A DNA stretch of 34,263 bases from an uncultured Maribacter sp. (GTDB lineage: Bacteria > Bacteroidota > Bacteroidia > Flavobacteriales > Flavobacteriaceae), in the NCBI GenBank assembly GCA_938038975.1, contig CALHVP010000135.1, forward strand, positions 1 through 34,263. The letters are read 5' to 3'. Below, in pieces: positions 27,900 through 34,263 of the stretch. The translations under genes were made by a program, and so were the position numbers. Every line of letters starts with the position of its first letter. The first letter of the stretch is position 1. The notes beneath the pieces are model-generated. The model ran no database searches. It worked only from the letters and a program-made list of their open reading frames with translations, and was not told where the DNA came from.

Positions 27900-28688
27900 T
27901 TACAGTTTTTTGATTTTTATATTACGAAACCAGATCGGGCTAGAGTGGTCTTGAAAGCCAATGTATCCTTTTTTAAAGGTTCCATAGTCTTTACTATTTT
28001 TCCACTTATCTGAGTTCTTTTTTTCTTCCCAAGCTTCGTCCCAAGGAACAAAAGATACTACCATTTTTCCATTAAGCCAATGCTCTACTTTTTCTGGTGT
28101 GAAAACAATCGTAGTACTATTCCACTCTCCAACAGGATTGAGCGTTTTAGCACTAGCATCTGCAGGGTGCATTGCATAGTCAGATGCGGTTTGTTGTAAT
28201 GGTTTTAGCTCTTCTGGTTTTTCTGTATAGCCTAGACTTATGTTATATGCGGTAAGGTCGTGCATACCAGCATAGTTTTCATCATCTATTAGTTGATATT
28301 CAGGAGCAACCTCTGGTATGCCATTATACCCTTCTTTAATATGATAAAAGATGCCGCTATTACCTCCTTTGGGTAGTTTCCATTCTACATAAAGCTCAAA
28401 ATTATCAAATTCTTCAGCACCGTAGATGATGTCTTTTCCTCCTTTATAATCTTGCTCTAGTCCTAACTGAGTATCAAAAGTTAATTCTTCATTTTTCACT
28501 ACCCACCCTGGTGGTAAATCATCGCCGTTATAAGCCCGCCATCCTTCTGTAGTTTTTCCATCAAATAGTACAATCCATTCCTCGGCTTGTTCTATCTCGG
28601 GTTCAATTGTATTGTTTTCTGGTTTTTTGTCTGTTTTGCAGGCACTGGTCATCAGAATGAGCAATGCAATAATACTGTAGTGTTTCAT
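27900..28688 (-). CDS. DUF1080 (3-keto-disaccharide hydrolase family) lipoprotein
   Basis: Lipobox LMTSACK; EWIVLFDGKTTEGWRAYNG, YVEWKLPKGGNSGIFYHIKEG, PEYQLIDDENYAG, NPVGEWNSTTIVFTPEKVEHWLNGKMV, IGFQDHSSPIWFRNIKIKKL. Confidence 0.92.
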   Translation of the reverse strand: MKHYSIIALLILMTSACKTDKKPENNTIEPEIEQAEEWIVLFDGKTTEGWRAYNGDDLPPGWVVKNEELTFDTQLGLEQDYKGGKDIIYGAEEFDNFELYVEWKLPKGGNSGIFYHIKEGYNGIPEVAPEYQLIDDENYAGMHDLTAYNISLGYTEKPEELKPLQQTASDYAMHPADASAKTLNPVGEWNSTTIVFTPEKVEHWLNGKMVVSFVPWDEAWEEKKNSDKWKNSKDYGTFKKGYIGFQDHSSPIWFRNIKIKKL

Positions 28689-28723
28689 TGGTTGTTTATT
28701 TCCCCCTTAATTTAAGGAAATAA

Positions 28724-28759
28724 AAATGGCGTTAAGCTTTTTTTCGCTTAACGCCATTT
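28724..28759 (-). terminator. Intrinsic terminator downstream of purA
   Basis: aaatggcgttaagc-(8 nt)-gcttaacgccattt: 14-bp perfect stem; minus strand continues into ccatttttattt. 24 nt after the purA stop. Confidence 0.9.
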
Positions 28760-28782
28760 GACCTCTGTTCGAAGTACATAAA

Positions 28783-30054
28783 TTATCTGTAGATGGTCTG
28801 TGTTCTATCTGGTCCAACAGACACTATCTTAATAGGCACTTCCAATTCTTTTTCAAGAAAATCAATATAATCGTTTAGGCTAGAAGGTAGCTGATCTGCT
28901 TTATCCATTTTGGTTAAATCTTCTGCCCATCCATTCATTTCACTATAAATAGGAGTAACATTTTCTGCTTCAATATTAAAAGGTAAATGCGTTATCTCAT
29001 TTCCTTTATAATTGTAAGCTGTACATACTTTTAGTTTTTTGAAACCACTAAGTACATCACCTTTCATCATCATTAGCTCTGTAACGCCATTGATTTGAAC
29101 CGCATATTTTAGTGCAACTAAATCTAACCATCCACATCTTCTAGCTCTACCAGTGGTAGCTCCAAATTCGTTTCCAACACGGCCCATAGTTTCACCATCT
29201 TCATCAAAAAGTTCAGTAGGAAAAGGACCGCTACCAACTCTTGTCGTGTAGGCCTTGAAAATTCCTTTTACAGCTCCTATTTGATTAGGCGCAACCCCTA
29301 AGCCAGTGCATGCACCCGCAGCAGTTGTATTAGATGAGGTTACAAATGGGTATGTTCCAAAATCAATATCTAATAAAGAACCTTGGGCTCCTTCAGCTAA
29401 AATCTTTTTCCCAGCTTTTTGTGCTTGATACAGGTATTCTTCACTATCAATGAACGTAAGTGTTTTAAGCTCCTCAACCGCTTTGAAAAAATCTGCCTCT
29501 AATTCAGCAAGGTCATACTGTATATCTACATCATAAAAACCAATCATGGCTTCATGTTTATTTGCTAGTAGTCTATATTTTTCCTTCCAATTAGAAAGCT
29601 CTAAGTCTCCAATACGCATTCCGTTCCTACCGGTCTTATCCATATAAGTAGGACCAATTCCCTTTAAGGTGGAACCTATTTTGGCTTTTCCTTTTGCAGC
29701 TTCAGAAGCGGCATCTAGAAGCCTATGTGTTGGAAGTATTAAATGCGCTTTTCTAGAAATCAATAATTTGGCTTTAATGTCCAAATTAAATTTTTTCAAT
29801 GCATCAATCTCTTTTTTAAAGATGACAGGGTCAATTACAACTCCGTTACCAACGACATTGATAGCATTTTTATGGAAGATACCTGAAGGTATAGTGTGTA
29901 ACACATGTTTTATTCCATCAAATTCTAGGGTATGCCCCGCATTTGGGCCACCTTGAAATCGAGCTATGATATCATAATTACGTGTAAGAACGTCAACTAT
30001 TTTTCCTTTTCCTTCGTCACCCCATTGAAGGCCCAACAATAAATCTACTGCCAT
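28783..30054 (-). CDS. purA: Adenylosuccinate synthetase
   Basis: VDLLLGLQWGDEGKGKIVDVL, FQGGPNAGHTL, GIGPTYMDKTGRNGMRIGDL, EGAQGSLLDIDFGTYPFVTSSNTTAAGACTGLG. Confidence 0.97.
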   Translation of the reverse strand: MAVDLLLGLQWGDEGKGKIVDVLTRNYDIIARFQGGPNAGHTLEFDGIKHVLHTIPSGIFHKNAINVVGNGVVIDPVIFKKEIDALKKFNLDIKAKLLISRKAHLILPTHRLLDAASEAAKGKAKIGSTLKGIGPTYMDKTGRNGMRIGDLELSNWKEKYRLLANKHEAMIGFYDVDIQYDLAELEADFFKAVEELKTLTFIDSEEYLYQAQKAGKKILAEGAQGSLLDIDFGTYPFVTSSNTTAAGACTGLGVAPNQIGAVKGIFKAYTTRVGSGPFPTELFDEDGETMGRVGNEFGATTGRARRCGWLDLVALKYAVQINGVTELMMMKGDVLSGFKKLKVCTAYNYKGNEITHLPFNIEAENVTPIYSEMNGWAEDLTKMDKADQLPSSLNDYIDFLEKELEVPIKIVSVGPDRTQTIYR

Positions 30055-30079
30055 TATTCTATGTACTTGGTTAATTATT

Positions 30080-30544
30080 TTATTCTGTTTTTTCCCCGTC
30101 TATTTGAGGCTGGTTTTTGGTTCCATAAAAATATAGAGAATGCGTATTTATTTTAATATCAAATACTTCCTCTATCGTTTTTTTGATACTTTGAATACGG
30201 GGGTCGCAAAATTCCATTACTTCACCTGTATCTGTTAGAATTACATGATCGTGTTGATGATCAAAATAGGATTTCTCATATTGTGCTTGCGTCTTTCCAA
30301 ATTGATGTTTTCGTACCAATTTACAGTCTAATAGTAGCTCAATAGTGTTGTATAGCGTAGCACGGCTTACACGATAATTTTTGTTTTTCATTTTAATATA
30401 GAGTGATTCTATATCAAAGTGATCTTCACTTTCATAAATTTCTTGAAGAATTGCATAACGTTCTGGGGTTTTTCTATGCCCGTTACCCTCTAGAAAAGAG
30501 GTGAATACGTTTTTTACAATTTCTTGGTTCTTGTCCGAAGCCAT
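30080..30544 (-). CDS. Fur family transcriptional regulator
   Basis: [54 protein letters not shown]; metal-binding [22 protein letters not shown]. Confidence 0.92.
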   Translation of the reverse strand: MASDKNQEIVKNVFTSFLEGNGHRKTPERYAILQEIYESEDHFDIESLYIKMKNKNYRVSRATLYNTIELLLDCKLVRKHQFGKTQAQYEKSYFDHQHDHVILTDTGEVMEFCDPRIQSIKKTIEEVFDIKINTHSLYFYGTKNQPQIDGEKTE

Positions 30545-30592
30545 GGATAGTGCGTTAATTTACAAATGTACAGTTAAATTTTAATTCCTTTT

Positions 30593-32797
30593 CTAAACTC
30601 GGGTTACTTTGTCAATACCATTTAATTGCACAAGATTTTGTATCAATTTTTTCAGGATAGCGTTATTCTTTACTACCACAGTTATCTTACCTGAGAATGT
30701 GCCGCCGTCTGTGCTAAAATTTAAATTCCGCATGTTAACGTGCATGTTTCCAGAGATTACTTCAGTAATCTTACTAACCAAGCCAAGATTATCTATTCCC
30801 GTTAATTTAATATCTACTTTAAATTCCTGTTGAGAGGAATCCATCCATTTTGCACTAATAATACGATACGCATAATTAGACTGGAGCGAAATGGCATTTG
30901 GACAATTCTTTTTATGAAGTTTAATGCCTTCAGAAACACTAACAAAACCAAAAACATCATCCCCAGGTATAGGATTACAACATTGAGAAAGTTTATAATC
31001 TAATTTTTCCTCTTCCTTTCCAAACACCAACATGTCATATTTGGAAGTTATTTCATCCTTGCCAACATCTACTGGAGCAGGAGTCTTACGCATGCGATTT
31101 TTAAAGAAACTAATAAACGCATTGTTATAGGAGGAAGCAAAGTCCTTTATCATTTGGTTGTCAATAGAACCAATACCTACTCGGTAAAAGAGATCCAAGC
31201 TTGTTTTAAGCTTAAAGTGACTTACCATGCTGTTTACAGAGTCTTCATTTACCGCTATCTTCTGAGACTTTAATTTTCGACGTAAAATTTCCTTTCCGTC
31301 CTCTGCAATTTCTTTCTTTTCTTCTCTTAAGACAGATTTTATTTTGGCCCTTGCCTTAGCTGTAGTGGCATAATCTAACCAGTTTTGATTAGGTTTCGCC
31401 TGTTCTGAAGTGATAATCTCTAATTGGTCACCGCTATTAAGCGTAGTGTTTAAAGGCACTAATTTCCCATTTACCTTGGCTCCCCGTGTTCGCATACCTA
31501 CTTGCGTATGTATACTGAATGCAAAGTCTAAAGGCGTAGCTCCTTTAGGTAAAGATTTTAGTTCTCCCTTTGGAGTAAAAACAAATATTTCTTTTGAGTA
31601 GAGATTCAATTTAAACTCTTCTACAAAATCTACTGCGTTCGCATTCGCATTTTCCAGTGCTTCTTGCAATTTGTTTAACCACACTTCAATACCCTGTTCT
31701 TTTTGATTTCCGTGCTTGTATTTAAAATGTGCTGCATATCCTTTTTCAGCAATTTCATGCATCCGTTCGCTGCGTATCTGAACTTCTACCCATCTTCTTT
31801 TAGGCCCCATAACGGTAATGTGCAGCGCTTCATAGCCTGTAGATTTTGGAGAAGATATCCAGTCTCGTAAACGTACTGGATTTGGCGTAAAGTGATCAGT
31901 TACAATTGAATATATTTTCCATGCTAAAAATTTCTCATTCTCCTTATCGGATTTATAGATAATACGAAGGGCAAATTTGTCATAGATTTCATCAAACGAG
32001 ACATTTTGCGCTATCATTTTTTTACGCATAGAAAAGATAGATTTCATCCTTCCCTTAATCGTATAATTTAAGCCTTCCTTCTTCAAAGAGGTATCTATAA
32101 TCTCTGCAAACGAATCTATATACTCTTGCTGGTCTTCCTTACTATCCTCTACTTTACTTTTAATATCATCGTAAACTTCCGGTTCGGTATATTTTAAACT
32201 TAGGTCTTCTAGTTCTGTCTTTATATTATACAATCCAATCCGGTGCGCCAAGGGAGCGTAGATATATAATGTTTCTGATGCAATTTTCACTTGCTTATGC
32301 TCTGGCATGGAATCCATGGTAAGCATGTTATGGTATCTATCTGCAATTTTAATGATGATTACCCTTACATCATCATTTAAGGTAAGTAGCATTTTTCGAA
32401 AATTCTCCGCCTGTTGGGAGATATTCATATCCTTTTTTAAATGCGATATTTTTGTGAGTCCGTCTACGATTCTTGCGACAGTTTCTCCAAACATTCTATC
32501 AATGTCATCTAAGGTGTAATCTGTGTCTTCAACCACATCATGGAGTAGGGCAGATGCAATAGATACGGCATCTAGTCCAATTTCAGACGCAACTATTTTA
32601 GCAACAGCAATAGGATGAAATATATAGGCTTCTCCAGATTTTCTACGCTGGTCCTTATGTGCATCCACAGCAATCTCAAAAGCACTACGAATAAGCTTTT
32701 TGTCCTCATCCGTTAGGGTTTGGTAGCTTATGCGCAAGAGCTCCTTGTATTGCTTTGCAATAAGTTTGTTTTCTTTTTCTATATCCGCTTCCGTCAT
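30593..32797 (-). CDS. Bifunctional (p)ppGpp synthetase/hydrolase, RelA/SpoT family
   Basis: HD domain (ASALLHDVVEDTDYTLDDI), synthetase (DKFALRIIYK, DWISSPKSTGYEALHITVMG, VEVQIRSERMHEIAEKGYAAHFKYK), TGS (FVFTPKGELKSLPKGATPLDFAFSIHTQVG), ACT. Confidence 0.95.
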   Translation of the reverse strand: MTEADIEKENKLIAKQYKELLRISYQTLTDEDKKLIRSAFEIAVDAHKDQRRKSGEAYIFHPIAVAKIVASEIGLDAVSIASALLHDVVEDTDYTLDDIDRMFGETVARIVDGLTKISHLKKDMNISQQAENFRKMLLTLNDDVRVIIIKIADRYHNMLTMDSMPEHKQVKIASETLYIYAPLAHRIGLYNIKTELEDLSLKYTEPEVYDDIKSKVEDSKEDQQEYIDSFAEIIDTSLKKEGLNYTIKGRMKSIFSMRKKMIAQNVSFDEIYDKFALRIIYKSDKENEKFLAWKIYSIVTDHFTPNPVRLRDWISSPKSTGYEALHITVMGPKRRWVEVQIRSERMHEIAEKGYAAHFKYKHGNQKEQGIEVWLNKLQEALENANANAVDFVEEFKLNLYSKEIFVFTPKGELKSLPKGATPLDFAFSIHTQVGMRTRGAKVNGKLVPLNTTLNSGDQLEIITSEQAKPNQNWLDYATTAKARAKIKSVLREEKKEIAEDGKEILRRKLKSQKIAVNEDSVNSMVSHFKLKTSLDLFYRVGIGSIDNQMIKDFASSYNNAFISFFKNRMRKTPAPVDVGKDEITSKYDMLVFGKEEEKLDYKLSQCCNPIPGDDVFGFVSVSEGIKLHKKNCPNAISLQSNYAYRIISAKWMDSSQQEFKVDIKLTGIDNLGLVSKITEVISGNMHVNMRNLNFSTDGGTFSGKITVVVKNNAILKKLIQNLVQLNGIDKVTRV

Positions 32798-32933
32798 ACT
32801 AAAATCAAAAATCTAGGTAATAGCACGCTGTGTATAGATTTTGAGCCTATTTTAATTTGAGGTAAACCCTTATAAAATTAAAACCACGCGTGGGATTAAA
32901 TTTACCATAATTCGAGTTGATAGACAACAAAAG

Positions 32934-34166
32934 TTATGCCTTTAAATTCCGAATTCTATCCTTTAAAGGAGGATGGGAATAATGCATGAAGACATAGGCA
33001 GGGTGAGGCGTAAGATTACTTAGGCTATTTTTAGATAACTTTTTTAAAGAAGTAACCAAAGGAGTTCCAGAAAAGGTGTTTTTTGCAAAATCATCTGCCT
33101 GGTATTCAAAGGTTCTAGAGACGTAATTCATAAGCAGTCCCGTGATCTCCGAAATAGGACTATAAAGCATTCCAAAACCTATTAAGGCTGCATGAAAACT
33201 TGTTTTGTCTACCCCAATAGCTAAAGAAACGCTGGGGTTATTTATAAATAGTGATAAAATGAACAGCATTAAACCAGTTAATACAATTGAAGTTGCCAAG
33301 TTAAATATGATATGATTCTTTTTGTAATGACCTACTTCATGTGCCAATACTGCAACAATTTCATCTTCCTCTAAATCATTAATAAGCGTGTCGTATAGTG
33401 TAATACGTTTTTCCTTTCCAAACCCAGAGAAATAGGCATTGGCCTTGGTAGATCTCTTAGACCCGTTTATAACAAATATGTTTTGGAGTTCAAACCCTAC
33501 TTTTTCAGCGTAGGCTTCTATTTTGGATTTTAGGCTGCCATCTTCTAATGGTTCTTGTTTATTAAATAATGGTACAATGAGCTTGCTGTAAAACAAATTC
33601 ATGAAAACGGTAAAAATGGTGATAAGCCCCCAGGTATATATCCAAAAATTTGTTCCAGCCCAGTCAAAGAACCAAAGCACCAATGCTAGTATTCCGCCTC
33701 CTAAAACAACAATCATAAACCATCCTTTTACTTTATCTGTAATAAATGTTTTTAGGGTGGTTTTGTTGAAACCAAATTTCTCTTCAATGACAAAAGTTTG
33801 GTAATAGCTAAAAGGAGTGTTTAGAATATCACTACCAATCATAATAATGCCAAAAAATAGTAAGGATTGTAGGGTCGTATTGTCTGTGAAATTAGAAACC
33901 AAGTTGTCTATCCATCCAAAACCACCAAAAATTAATATGCTTACTATTAGTAAAATAGAAAAGGTAGACGTAAAGATTCCAAAACGGTGATTTGTTAATT
34001 TATATGTTTGTGATTTTTTATATTCTTCTGTGCTATATACATCAGAGAGGTCTTCAGGAATGGTATCCTTAAAGCGTTTTGCGTTCAGAAAATTAAGCGT
34101 AGTAGCTAGAATATATTCGCTTATCAATATACCAATGATGCAATAAAATATAAGCGTTGTATCCAT
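32934..34166 (-). CDS. M48 family (Ste24-like) metallopeptidase
   Basis: Multiple TM segments; VAVLAHEVGHYKKNH (HExxH); SKRSTKANAYFSGFGKEKRITLYDTLI; FEYQADDFA. Confidence 0.93.
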   Translation of the reverse strand: MDTTLIFYCIIGILISEYILATTLNFLNAKRFKDTIPEDLSDVYSTEEYKKSQTYKLTNHRFGIFTSTFSILLIVSILIFGGFGWIDNLVSNFTDNTTLQSLLFFGIIMIGSDILNTPFSYYQTFVIEEKFGFNKTTLKTFITDKVKGWFMIVVLGGGILALVLWFFDWAGTNFWIYTWGLITIFTVFMNLFYSKLIVPLFNKQEPLEDGSLKSKIEAYAEKVGFELQNIFVINGSKRSTKANAYFSGFGKEKRITLYDTLINDLEEDEIVAVLAHEVGHYKKNHIIFNLATSIVLTGLMLFILSLFINNPSVSLAIGVDKTSFHAALIGFGMLYSPISEITGLLMNYVSRTFEYQADDFAKNTFSGTPLVTSLKKLSKNSLSNLTPHPAYVFMHYSHPPLKDRIRNLKA

Positions 34167-34218
34167 AAATTGTTCTTTTTGTCCTCTTGCTAACGAGGTA
34201 GACCTCTTTTTGTTGCTA

Positions 34219-34263
34219 TTATTCGTTACGTTGTCGCTTTCCTTCGAATATCAGTATGGCGGC
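34219..34263 (-). CDS. C-terminal fragment of a minus-strand CDS truncated by the window edge
   Basis: Minus strand from 34263 reads AAILIFEGKRQRNE* with stop at 34219-34221; same strand as and just upstream of the M48 gene. Confidence 0.45.
   Translation of the reverse strand, partial: AAILIFEGKRQRNE

Noticed and set aside
34195-34206. gaggtagacctc palindrome followed by T5 near the right edge
   Set aside because: Loop would be only 2 nt, no plus-strand gene precedes it, and the window ends nearby; too little context.
1-34263. Search for CRISPR arrays, tRNA/rRNA genes, transposases, integrases, phage or toxin-antitoxin genes
   Set aside because: No direct-repeat arrays, RNA gene signatures or mobile-element proteins seen in the ORFs or gaps.

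Overview
Chromosomal window from a Bacteroidota genome, most likely a marine Flavobacteriaceae (inferred from TAnnTTTG-type promoters and family content). It is densely coding and mostly housekeeping. Main contents: the 3' end of an ornithine aminotransferase; small Cys-rich membrane proteins; an Smr-domain protein; a cysteine desulfurase; a TonB receptor / M23 peptidase operon; a ZapB-like / ZapA / 6S-type RNA / RNase Y block; MarC, DUF3124 and DUF349 proteins; a TPR / DUF368 / DUF368 / AroE operon; a class-III aminotransferase and an OstA-like protein; a ThuA / PVC-type cytochrome dehydrogenase / Gfo-Idh-MocA / DUF1080 sugar-oxidation cluster; a RelA-SpoT / Fur / PurA operon; and an M48 protease. 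The best non-coding signal is an unannotated ~170-nt structured RNA at about 9383-9551 that fits 6S RNA (6S-Flavo type), with two mutually exclusive pairings for one segment. A second notable signal is a small c-type cytochrome gene that appears frameshifted in an A8 tract, with a plausible continued C-terminus in another frame. Other points are a tandem pair of DUF368 (PopT-type) genes and a large dehydrogenase with a degenerate SGNH domain. I see no CRISPR array, phage, transposase, tRNA or rRNA, and no clear evidence of a wholly new system.
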